From a virus: a DNA stretch of 20,266 nt. Under the pieces are notes generated by a model that saw only the letters and a list, made by a program, of their open reading frames with translations, was not told the DNA's origin and did no database searches. Of this stretch, positions 14,408 to 20,266 are shown piece by piece. The stretch spans positions 1 to 20,266 of IMG/VR virus record IMGVR_UViG_3300008735_000126; one strand, given 5' to 3'. Position numbers and translations under genes: made by a program. Within the stretch, counting starts at the first letter, position 1. The number at the start of each line of letters is the position of its first letter.

Positions 14408-15474
14408 GACCGTTTGACGTGGCAAAATTTAGAAAAGATATTACAAAGTCTATTGACGGCTTGTCAGTAGGCTTTAGCGATCCTACCGATTGGATTTCTG
14501 TAGGTAATTATTGTTTAAACTATCTTGTCAGTGGAGACTTTTACAAAGGCATTCCATTAGGAAGAGTCACTGTATTAGCAGGAGAATCAGGCTCAGGCAA
14601 ATCTTATATTGCTTCTGGGAATATCGTTAAAGAAGCACAAAAACAAGATATTTTTGTAGTTTTGATCGACTCTGAATCTGCTCTAGATAAGGAGTGGTTA
14701 GAAAGACTAGGTGTTGATACTAGCGAAGAAAAACTACTTCGCTTGTCTATGAGTATGATTGATGACGTTGCTAAAACTATCAGCGTCTTTATGAAAGACT
14801 ACAAGACAATGGAAGAGGAAGAACGCCCTAAAGTTCTTTTTGTTATTGACTCTTTAGGTATGTTACTTACTCCCACAGACGTAGATCAATTTGATAAAGG
14901 TGATCTAAAAGGTGATATGGGCCGCAAACCTAAAGCATTAACCGCACTTGTTCGCAATTGCGTTAATATGTTTGGCGGACACAATGTAGGATTAGTAGCA
15001 ACAAACCACACTTATGCATCTCAAGATATGTTTGATCCAGATGATAAGATTTCAGGGGGTCAAGGCTTTATCTACGCAAGTTCTATCGTTATTGCTATGA
15101 AAAAGTTAAAACTTAAAGAAGATGCAGATGGCAACAAAACATCACAAGTCTATGGTATTAGGGCAGGTTGTAAGGTAATGAAAACACGCTATGCCAAACC
15201 ATTTGAAGGTGTTCAAGTTAAAATTCCTTATGAAACAGGCATGGATCCTTATAGTGGCTTGATAGAAATGTTTGAAGCACAAGGCTGGGTTAAGAAAACC
15301 GGCAATAGACTTGGTTATACATGTAAAGATGGTACTGAAATTCTAGAGTTTAGAAAAGGATGGACTGGCGAGAAATTAGATCGCGTTATGCGTGATGTAA
15401 TGTCAGGTGGTATTGGCGAAAATGTAGAATCAGACCCCGATGTAGAATTTGAAGAAACTGAAACAGAAGCATAA
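14404..15474 (+). CDS. uvsX: RecA-like recombinase (T4 UvsX-like)
   Basis: UvsX forms filaments on gp32-coated single-stranded DNA and drives strand invasion for recombination-dependent replication and repair. The 356-aa protein (T4 UvsX 391 aa) has Walker A GESGSGKS (60-67, Lys66), Walker B VLFVIDS (144-150, Asp149), and the L2/Q-loop region ATNHTYASQ...ISGGQGFIYASS. The C-terminus is acidic (ESDPDVEFEETETEA), as in the family, probably tuning gp32 and UvsY interaction. The ATG shares ATGA with the tiny upstream ORF, and GGGAGG lies seven bases before the start, inside that ORF. It follows gp32 closely; in T4 these genes are far apart. Confidence 0.93.
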   Translation: MRPFDVAKFRKDITKSIDGLSVGFSDPTDWISVGNYCLNYLVSGDFYKGIPLGRVTVLAGESGSGKSYIASGNIVKEAQKQDIFVVLIDSESALDKEWLERLGVDTSEEKLLRLSMSMIDDVAKTISVFMKDYKTMEEEERPKVLFVIDSLGMLLTPTDVDQFDKGDLKGDMGRKPKALTALVRNCVNMFGGHNVGLVATNHTYASQDMFDPDDKISGGQGFIYASSIVIAMKKLKLKEDADGNKTSQVYGIRAGCKVMKTRYAKPFEGVQVKIPYETGMDPYSGLIEMFEAQGWVKKTGNRLGYTCKDGTEILEFRKGWTGEKLDRVMRDVMSGGIGENVESDPDVEFEETETEA

Positions 15475-15477
15475 ATA
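15470..15477 (+). promoter_or_regulatory. Late-promoter-like box after uvsX
   Basis: CATAAATA overlaps the uvsX stop codon and lies 27 bases before the next start, which has its own TTGAGGA ribosome site at 15491-15497. Seven of eight late-box positions match. It could add late expression to the uvsY and methyltransferase genes. Motif evidence only. Confidence 0.4.
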
Positions 15478-15504
15478 TCCTTAACTTTAACTTGAGGAAT
15501 ATTT

Positions 15505-15732
15505 GTGGATAAAATTGTTTTAGTTCATACATGGGAAATGTTGAAAGCATACATTCCGAAAAAAGAGTTACCACTTGCCGCAGAACAACTAGTAAACTAT
15601 CTAACTGATGAAGATATGTCTGAAGTAATAGATGAATTAGCAAACAACTGTCCAACTATTGCACAACTTTTAAATGATTTAGATGAAGAAGATTACGAAG
15701 ATGAAGATTATGACGAGGACACAGAGTGGTGA
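15505..15732 (+). CDS. Small acidic protein between uvsX and uvsY
   Basis: This 75-aa protein starts at GTG with TTGAGGA about seven bases upstream. It begins MDKIVLVHTWEMLKAYIPKK, followed by helices (LPLAAEQLVNYLTDEDMSEVIDEL) and an extremely acidic tail, EEDYEDEDYDEDTEW. Small proteins with a similar 'WEMLK.YIP.KE...AA..FV..L' opening and acidic end occur near recombination genes in marine T4-like phages, as I recall. The acidic tail looks like a DNA mimic or a contact surface for a basic partner, but no function is known. It ends six bases before uvsY. Confidence 0.65.
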   Translation: MDKIVLVHTWEMLKAYIPKKELPLAAEQLVNYLTDEDMSEVIDELANNCPTIAQLLNDLDEEDYEDEDYDEDTEW

Positions 15733-15738
15733 CTTATA

Positions 15739-16191
15739 GTGTGGTATAATAAAATTGTCCAAGACATGGGTAATATACCGGATGCTCTAGAATATTTCGA
15801 GAACGAATTAACTGGTGCTAAAAAAGACGTCAAAATTTCTGGCGTCTTAGAAAAAAATGCAACAGCGTTACCAGGTATTGTAGAGCATCGCTTTAATCAA
15901 CTTCAAGAGTTAGAAGCAATCCTGCAACATCTTAATATTCAACTACGCAAACTTAGACGTAAACACTTTAAAAAATACTTAGAAAGTTATAATAGAGCCT
16001 TGAGTGCTCGTGACGCTGAAAAATATGTAGACGGCGAAGATGAAGTGGTTGATCTAGAAACTGTTATTAATGAAGTTGCATTGGTTCGCAACAAATGGTT
16101 AGGAGTTATTAAAGGACTTGATGTTAAGCAATTTCAGGTAAGTAATGTAATAAGACTTCGCACAGCAGGTATGGAGGATGTTACAGTATAA
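15739..16191 (+). CDS. uvsY: Recombination mediator protein (T4 UvsY-like)
   Basis: UvsY helps UvsX replace gp32 on single-stranded DNA. The 150-aa length is close to T4 UvsY (137 aa). The family core is plain: ALPGIVEHRFNQLQELEAIL, then LNIQLRKLRRKHFKKYLE, SYNRALSARDAEKYVDGE, and INEVALVRNKWLGVIKGL, ending RLRTAGMEDVTV. These are the basic DNA-binding helices and the coiled-coil assembly part. The start is a GTG (GTGTGGTAT) six bases after the preceding stop. No strong ribosome site is seen, so coupling to the preceding gene is likely. Its TAA shares TAATG with the methyltransferase start. Confidence 0.92.
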   Translation: MWYNKIVQDMGNIPDALEYFENELTGAKKDVKISGVLEKNATALPGIVEHRFNQLQELEAILQHLNIQLRKLRRKHFKKYLESYNRALSARDAEKYVDGEDEVVDLETVINEVALVRNKWLGVIKGLDVKQFQVSNVIRLRTAGMEDVTV

Positions 16192-16946
16192 TGAATAAAA
16201 CACTTATATATGGTGATTTAGTCGAACAAAGAAAATCAGCCCAAGAAGTTTTCAAAGTAGTTTCTAAACAATTGTTTGAGAACATGTTGCATGTATGTGA
16301 TTTTGGCTGTGGGGATGGATCTAATACAGAATGGTGGTGTAACCAAGCATCATATGAAGAATCTGCACCATACGCTAATCACACAAAAGTTTCTGGTATT
16401 GATTTAATTGATAGGGAAACTGATAAATTTGACTTTACTTGTGGCGATATTTTAAATATGCCATACAAAGACGATGAATTTAATATTGGTTGGTGTCACT
16501 ATACATTACAACAATTGAAAGACCCTATACAAGGGTTATTAGAAATGCGTAGAGTACTTACTCCTTTTTCATTACTGTTTATAACTGTTCCACAAACATT
16601 AGATACAGAGTTTGGTAGACTAAAAACTAAATTTGGAAGATATGATAGAAACTTTTATACCTTACCTACATTTATAAATCAGTTAGCAATAACAGGCTGG
16701 GATTGTAGAAAGGGATATTTTCTTAAAAATTTTAATGATCGTAATATTTACGGTATTGTTAAACCCAAACAAGATTGGGAAGAACTAGATGATCCAATGG
16801 ATTTAGGACCAGTAGATCTTATGGAAAGAGAAGTCTTGCCTGAAAGTACGGATGATATGATAAAAGCAAAAGGTTATTTTGACGAGTCTGCGTTAATGCT
16901 AACGTGGATGAATGGCTCAATTACTGATTATGGAAGTAGAGTGTAA
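16191..16946 (+). CDS. Class I SAM-dependent methyltransferase (type 11)
   Basis: This 251-aa protein has the SAM-binding motif I at DFGCGDGS (37-44), a GIDLID strand with the acidic ribose contact, FTCGDILNMPYKDDEFNIGWCHYTLQQLKDP as the motif II/III region, and MRRVLTPFSLLFITVP. The 'MPYKDDEFN' step is typical of small-molecule and lipid or sugar methyltransferases of the type 11 group. No target-recognition domain of a DNA methyltransferase (NPPY or PCQ) is present, so the substrate is probably not DNA bases. The TAATG overlap with uvsY and the same overlap with the next gene indicate translational coupling in one operon. Confidence 0.82.
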   Translation: MNKTLIYGDLVEQRKSAQEVFKVVSKQLFENMLHVCDFGCGDGSNTEWWCNQASYEESAPYANHTKVSGIDLIDRETDKFDFTCGDILNMPYKDDEFNIGWCHYTLQQLKDPIQGLLEMRRVLTPFSLLFITVPQTLDTEFGRLKTKFGRYDRNFYTLPTFINQLAITGWDCRKGYFLKNFNDRNIYGIVKPKQDWEELDDPMDLGPVDLMEREVLPESTDDMIKAKGYFDESALMLTWMNGSITDYGSRV

Positions 16947-17815
16947 TGGGTTTTCCTATACTACAATGTGAAAATGTTAGAGTTAAGCCGTGTAAGCACG
17001 GAGATTTTGCATATAATATCAAAGACACAATTGTCGGTCGTAGTTTAGATTTATACGGTGAATATGCAGAGGCAGAACTAGCATTGGCATCACAATTATT
17101 ACGACCAGGTGCTAAAGTTATTGATGTAGGGGCTAATATAGGATTACATTCTGTGTTTTATTCTAGAATAGTAGGCAAGGAAGGAGAAGTATATGCTTTT
17201 GAACCAAGCCATTTAAATTATTTTTTCTTAATGACTAATCTGACTATTAATAGTGCATTTAACGTAACGCCAGTCAAAGGAGCAGTGGGAACAAAACGGC
17301 CATTATACTTGCCATTGAATAGAGTAGATGACGAAATGAATCATGGCGCATTAAAAACATCTGACAATGATACAGGCAATGATGTAGAACGTTGCGCGGT
17401 GTTTAATTTAGATGATATTGGTCTCGATTATTGTAATTTGGTTAAAGTAGATGTAGAAGGTAATGAATCAGATGTTCTACATACTGGTACAAGGCTATTC
17501 TCAACTCATAGACCATTTGTTATTGCAGAATGCCAAGAAAACCAAAAAGAATTGCTACAAACTTTTAAAGATATGGATTATGACTGTTATTGGCTTCCCT
17601 CTCCGGATTTTAATCCAGATAATTACTTTGAAAATTCTGAGTGTATTTTTGTAGATCCCACAGGTGCTGTAATCAACGTTTTTGCCCACCCTAAAGAAAT
17701 TGACATCAAAATAGATAATTTGACTAAAATCCGCAAAGTTACAGATAAGTGGAAATCTCCAAAAACCACTAAAAAATCCAAGAAAAAGACTACTAAGAAA
17801 ACTAAGAAAAAGTAG
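16946..17815 (+). CDS. FkbM-family methyltransferase with Lys-rich tail
   Basis: This 289-aa protein shows the FkbM domain: VIDVGANIGLHSVFY (58-72), EVYAFEPSHLNY (81-92), a mid-domain FNLDDIGL, and VKVDVEGNESDVLHTG (167-181). FkbM enzymes commonly O-methylate sugars, and phages and surface-glycan clusters often carry them. The last ~25 residues are almost only Lys, Thr and Ser (SPKTTKKSKKK, then TTKKTKKK), an unusual tail for this family. It could bind nucleic acid, or an acidic partner such as the tail of the 75-aa protein or gp32. The start TAATG couples it to the preceding methyltransferase. After it comes an AT-rich repeat region, so this may end the operon. Confidence 0.85.
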   Translation: MGFPILQCENVRVKPCKHGDFAYNIKDTIVGRSLDLYGEYAEAELALASQLLRPGAKVIDVGANIGLHSVFYSRIVGKEGEVYAFEPSHLNYFFLMTNLTINSAFNVTPVKGAVGTKRPLYLPLNRVDDEMNHGALKTSDNDTGNDVERCAVFNLDDIGLDYCNLVKVDVEGNESDVLHTGTRLFSTHRPFVIAECQENQKELLQTFKDMDYDCYWLPSPDFNPDNYFENSECIFVDPTGAVINVFAHPKEIDIKIDNLTKIRKVTDKWKSPKTTKKSKKKTTKKTKKK

Positions 17816-17822
17816 CAATTAG

Positions 17823-17917
17823 TAAGTCATTGATTTTATTGGCTTTTTTCTTCAATGATTTCAAACACTTACCAAAATATCAAAAATAGTTGATTCTTCA
17901 ATAAAATCAAGCACTTA
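17823..17917 (+). repeat. Three related 19-24 base repeats, two direct and one inverted
   Basis: The AT-rich gap after the FkbM gene holds TTCTTCAATGATTTCAAACACTTA (17848-17871; 24 bases) and a second copy at 17894-17917 agreeing at 20 of 24 positions. The stretch 17823-17841 is a near-perfect inverted copy of 17899-17917 (17 of 19 match). The set ends 14 bases before the -35 of the following promoter. Possible roles are operators for the downstream operon or part of a replication origin; neither is shown. Confidence 0.65.
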
Positions 17918-17931
17918 GAGTACAAAAAAAA

Positions 17932-17959
17932 GTGACAGATCTGACAAAATCAGTATAAT
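17932..17959 (+). promoter_or_regulatory. Sigma70-type promoter for the 17994-19506 operon
   Basis: GTGACA (17932-17937) and a perfect TATAAT (17954-17959) are separated by 16 bases. Transcription would start near 17966. The DNA between has CAGATCTG (17936-17943), an 8-base palindrome, and a second TGACA, either of which could bind a regulator. An in-frame ATG at 17958 overlaps the -10 and so cannot be the start of the downstream gene. The presence of a housekeeping promoter suggests early or middle expression. Confidence 0.75.
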
Positions 17960-17993
17960 GTATATATACGCTAAAGAAACAAGGAGAAACGTG

Positions 17994-18170
17994 ATGACTA
18001 GAACAGAAATTGTAAACAAACTTCTTGAGTCTTACAATGATGAAGAAATAAAGTCAGTAGGAAATGCTATCGGCATAGGATATACTAGTCTTTGGAGACA
18101 AGAAGTAATGAATATGTTTGTCGAAGCGATAAATGATTTCTTGTCAGACCCAACTAACAAGGAGCGATAG
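17994..18170 (+). CDS. Small protein of unknown function
   Basis: This 58-aa protein begins MTRTEIVNKLLESYNDEEIK and continues with a helical SVGNAIGIGYTSLWRQEVMNMF. Start choice: AAGGAG (17981-17986) is seven bases before ATG 17994, so this is the preferred start; a GTG at 17991 is also in frame. The longer frame from 17958 would overlap the promoter. It looks like an all-helix protein with a helix-turn-helix-like rhythm, but I cannot support a DNA-binding call. First gene of the sigma70-type operon. Confidence 0.65.
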   Translation: MTRTEIVNKLLESYNDEEIKSVGNAIGIGYTSLWRQEVMNMFVEAINDFLSDPTNKER

Positions 18171-18416
18171 ATGCGTAATACTTTTGTAATCAACTTTCGA
18201 AACATTGCTGGATCTCAGCGTGAGACTTGTGTTTACGACGACACGCTGGTGGGTGCTGTTGGGCAGTTTAATGCCAATCCCAAAACCAGTGGCTTCGATA
18301 CTCCGTTGAGAGTGCAGGCGTTCAAGGGCGAAGTACATTGGCCCGCAACTGGCAATGCCACGCGCCTCGGCACCTTCACCATGCAGGGACGATATGACGT
18401 CCCCCGCCAAGTTTAA
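18171..18416 (+). CDS. Small protein of unknown function, GC-rich
   Basis: This 81-aa protein begins right after the previous stop, with AAGGAG (18159-18164) six bases before the ATG. It reads MRNTFVINFRNIAGSQRET, then YDDTLVGAVGQFNANPKTS, VQAFKGEVHWPATGNATR and FTMQGRYDVPRQV, a strand-rich pattern. The base composition is different from the late genes: 36 of 60 bases at 18361-18420 are G or C. I do not recognise the family. The ribosome site and spacing, and the matching site of the next gene, support that it is a real gene. Confidence 0.6.
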   Translation: MRNTFVINFRNIAGSQRETCVYDDTLVGAVGQFNANPKTSGFDTPLRVQAFKGEVHWPATGNATRLGTFTMQGRYDVPRQV

Positions 18417-18441
18417 TCCACTGACATATAAGGAGCGAATT

Positions 18442-19506
18442 ATGTCACACATTAAAGTCCTCAAAGGCATCATCAACCGTAAAGACTCTCCCACTAAGGA
18501 TGTGGAAAATGTCATTTTCCCACTGGTCAAAAATTATCGTCCGTCTACTAAAGGCGGCGGCAAGATTACCGTAGACGGAACTGATATGCTGGGATTCCCG
18601 CAGTATACATTCGCAATCCAGGTTGAGTCTCCACTACATATTGAAATGGTGGGCGAGAGTGAAGCCGAGGAATATGCAAAGAAAATGGCTGCAGGAAATA
18701 CCTCGTCTAAAAGTCCCGTTGTAGAGAAGGTCGAAGAAACTGACGAAGAGGTCATGAACCGCATTGAAGAGCGTTTCAGCATCCTCAACGAAATGACTGA
18801 AGCGACTATCAATGGTGATGTCCGTGCAATGATTGTCACAGGCCCTCCTGGAGTTGGTAAGTCCTACGGTGTAGAGACCACCCTGGAAAAGGCCTCACTG
18901 TTCGACAAAATCAAAGGCACTCGTACACGATACGATGTTGTAAAAGGTGCGATGACTGCTCTTGGACTGTACGCGAAACTGTATGAGTACAGCGATCCAG
19001 GCAACGTGTTGGTGTTTGATGACTGCGACACTGTATTGTTTGATGACTTGTCACTCAACATACTGAAAGCGGCATTGGACTCGGGTAAGAGACGCCGAAT
19101 CCATTGGAATGCTGACAGTGTCAAACTCCGTGCAGAAGGCATTCCTAATTCGTTTGACTTCCGCGGGTCAGCAATCTTCATCACTAACGTGAAGTTTGAG
19201 AATATACGCTCTAAGAAAGTACAGGACCACTTGGAAGCACTCCAGTCACGTTGCCACTACTTGGACCTTACGTTGGACACAATGCGTGACAAGATCCTGC
19301 GTATCAAACAGATTGCCAAAAGCGGTGAATTGTTCAACGGATACAAGTTTAATAAACAAACGCAAGACGAGGTTCTTGACTACATGGAAAAGAACAAAGA
19401 CCGAGTTCGAGAAATGTCACTTCGTACTGCTCTCAAGATTGGTGACTTGCGTAAAATCTCCAAAGATAATTGGAGACGTATGGCGGAGGTTAGCATACTT
19501 CGTTAA
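18442..19506 (+). CDS. AAA+ ATPase
   Basis: This 354-aa protein has Walker A TGPPGVGKS (133-141, Lys140), Walker B VLVFDDCD (189-196) and a sensor 1-like AIFITNV (244-250, Asn249), the core of an AAA+ module. The N-terminal 125 residues form a separate domain of unknown kind, with GEESEAEEYAK-type acidic helices before the ATPase. Similar AAA ATPases occur in marine T4-like phages as hypothetical proteins, as I recall; no DnaA, DnaC or clamp-loader (gp44) signature is clear. The start is chosen at 18442 because AAGGAG lies at 18430-18435; an upstream in-frame ATG at 18355 lies inside the preceding gene and has no site. Base composition is GC-richer than the late genes. A double hairpin follows. 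Confidence 0.85.
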   Translation: MSHIKVLKGIINRKDSPTKDVENVIFPLVKNYRPSTKGGGKITVDGTDMLGFPQYTFAIQVESPLHIEMVGESEAEEYAKKMAAGNTSSKSPVVEKVEETDEEVMNRIEERFSILNEMTEATINGDVRAMIVTGPPGVGKSYGVETTLEKASLFDKIKGTRTRYDVVKGAMTALGLYAKLYEYSDPGNVLVFDDCDTVLFDDLSLNILKAALDSGKRRRIHWNADSVKLRAEGIPNSFDFRGSAIFITNVKFENIRSKKVQDHLEALQSRCHYLDLTLDTMRDKILRIKQIAKSGELFNGYKFNKQTQDEVLDYMEKNKDRVREMSLRTALKIGDLRKISKDNWRRMAEVSILR

Positions 19507-19518
19507 CACCCGCCAAAA

Positions 19519-19555
19519 TAGATACTTATTGCCTCGCTCCGGCGATAAGTATCTA
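19519..19555 (+). repeat. Long inverted repeat after the AAA+ gene
   Basis: TAGATACTTATTGCC (19519-19533) pairs with GGCGATAAGTATCTA (19541-19555), 15 positions with one G-T pair, and a seven-base loop TCGCTCC. It lies 12 bases after the AAA+ stop. It could form an RNA stem protecting the transcript end, or be an operator. No T-run follows directly, so the next hairpin is the terminator. Confidence 0.7.
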
Positions 19556-19563
19556 ATACACTT

Positions 19564-19596
19564 GGGGAGGCCTAGTGTCTCCCCTTTCTTTTTATT
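19564..19596 (+). terminator. Intrinsic terminator ending the 17994-19506 operon
   Basis: GGGGAGGC (19564-19571) and GTCTCCCC (19577-19584) form an eight-position stem with one G-T pair and loop CTAGT, followed by TTTCTTTTTATT. This is a textbook rho-independent terminator. The next gene's ATG (19597) begins right after the T-run, leaving no Shine-Dalgarno of its own. Confidence 0.85.
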
Positions 19597-20266
19597 ATGA
19601 ATAAACCTGTCAAAGTTTATATAGACGACAAAAAGATTTATCTAAAACTTCCGTTTTCAATGACGGGATTAGACATTACTGAAAGATTTAGCACTTCAGA
19701 TATACCACGCAGACTATTCGCACACGGTAAGCAAAGCAATACAGACTTGACTTGGGATGTAGAGCGTAAAGCTTGGGCTTTTAGTTTAGCAGAGATTAAT
19801 TTTACTTTTATACAAGACTTTTTACAAAGCCTTGAGATTACCGAAGTAGAATACAGCAACGAAATACAAGAATATTTAGATACTATAAACGAAATAAAGC
19901 AGTCTGAAGATGAATACAGAGTTGAACTTTGTGTTGATAATAGTTTTAAACCGTATATTAAAAACGCATCACAGGCATTGTTAGATTATTTAGAAAAAAA
20001 AGAAATAATTGATCTTTGGGATTTAATAGACAAGTCTGCAGAACTTGGTTATGGTTTAAGTAATAAAATAAAACTATTGCTTAACGATTCTGTAGAGCAT
20101 ATTATGGCATCCAATACTCGTGTGTCGTTAACAGGCTCAGTAAAAGACAAGGAAAAGAAACTAAAGCATATGATTTTGTATGCTTTGAAATACAATAGAC
20201 TTCCAATAGTATTTTATTCACCAGAGCGTTTATTATTTGGTCCAAAGGTAGACGCAGGCATTGCTA
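19597..20266 (+). CDS. Unrecognised protein, 3' end beyond the window
   Basis: An open frame from ATG 19597 runs to the end of the window (223 codons, no stop). It begins MNKPVKVYIDDKKIYLKLPF and later reads TERFSTSDIPRRLFAHGKQS and LTWDVERKAWAFSLAE, then a helical ASQALLDYLEKKEIIDLWD and KHMILYALKYNRLPIVFYSP near the edge. The tail could lead into an NTPase or helicase domain such as UvsW, but no Walker motif is visible, and UvsW identity is not supported. The frame has no internal stop and has an AT-rich phage-like composition. An alternative internal start is Met22 (19660). No ribosome site precedes it, because a terminator ends at its first base. Confidence 0.6.
   Translation, partial: MNKPVKVYIDDKKIYLKLPFSMTGLDITERFSTSDIPRRLFAHGKQSNTDLTWDVERKAWAFSLAEINFTFIQDFLQSLEITEVEYSNEIQEYLDTINEIKQSEDEYRVELCVDNSFKPYIKNASQALLDYLEKKEIIDLWDLIDKSAELGYGLSNKIKLLLNDSVEHIMASNTRVSLTGSVKDKEKKLKHMILYALKYNRLPIVFYSPERLLFGPKVDAGIA

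Noticed and set aside
14274-14417. 47-codon frame from ATG 14274 (MKQKKRCEAQ...)
   Set aside because: It overlaps the frame that gives the NUMOD3-like pattern and the ATGA junction with uvsX; the sequence looks like an arbitrary Lys-rich frame.
16191-17815. DNA-base methyltransferase (restriction-modification) reading of the methyltransferase pair
   Set aside because: No NPPY, DPPY or PCQ catalytic motif and no target-recognition domain are present.
17958-18170. 70-aa version of the 58-aa gene starting at ATG 17958
   Set aside because: The ATG overlaps the perfect -10 TATAAT and has no ribosome site; AAGGAG points to ATG 17994.
18144-18530. Minus-strand 128-aa ORF
   Set aside because: It overlaps three well-supported plus-strand starts and their Shine-Dalgarno sites.
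18355-19506. 383-aa version of the AAA+ gene starting at 18355
   Set aside because: The extension overlaps the 81-aa gene out of frame and has no ribosome site, while AAGGAG precedes ATG 18442.
19196-19600. 134-aa plus-strand ORF overlapping the AAA+ end
   Set aside because: It is another frame of the AAA+ gene and runs through both hairpins; no start signal.
19597-20266. Assignment of the last gene as UvsW helicase
   Set aside because: No helicase motif or UvsW N-terminal pattern is visible in the 223 residues; position alone is not enough.

Overview
The window is a 20.3 kb piece of a T4-superfamily myovirus (contractile-tailed phage) genome, most like the marine T4-like phages of cyanobacteria and pelagic alphaproteobacteria. 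Every supported gene is on the + strand, packed end to end, mostly AT-rich, with T4-type late-promoter-like boxes (xATAAATA) before several genes. The phage assignment rests on the tail sheath, tail tube, gp4 head-completion nuclease, gp16/gp17 terminase, gp32, UvsX and UvsY. No photosynthesis gene, tRNA, integrase or CRISPR array is visible, so the host cannot be named from the sequence.

Layout. (1) 1-3804, virion genes: 3' part of the tail sheath (gp18), tail tube (gp19), a tail-tube-like virion protein, a small conserved virion-type protein and the gp4 head-completion nuclease. (2) 3816-7152, an accessory cassette of four overlapping genes: a P-loop/sulfotransferase-like protein, a radical SAM enzyme, an SGNH-hydrolase-like protein that seems to lack catalytic residues, and a second radical SAM/SPASM enzyme. 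(3) 7157-13144, packaging and virion genes: small terminase gp16, two unassigned acidic proteins, a 50-aa gene at 9196-9348, large terminase gp17, a conserved 455-aa protein and a very basic protein. (4) 13167-17815, recombination and replication: a sigma70-type promoter overlapped by a palindrome, gp32, a tiny NUMOD3-like ORF coupled to uvsX, uvsX, an acidic 75-aa protein, uvsY, then two SAM-dependent methyltransferases (type 11 and FkbM) joined to uvsY by TAATG overlaps. (5) 17816-19596, an AT-rich repeat region and sigma70-type promoter, three genes with strong Shine-Dalgarno sites and clearly higher GC (the last an AAA+ ATPase), and two tandem hairpins, the second a classic intrinsic terminator. 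(6) 19597-20266, the start of an unrecognised gene running off the window.

How the genes fit together. gp16/gp17 package DNA, gp4 finishes the filled head, and gp18/gp19 build the contractile tail. gp32, UvsY and UvsX are the recombination-dependent replication core. The four-gene radical SAM cassette among late genes and the two methyltransferases behind uvsY look like accessory modification functions with unknown substrates. They are the best candidates for an undescribed system here, but nothing in the sequence identifies what they modify.
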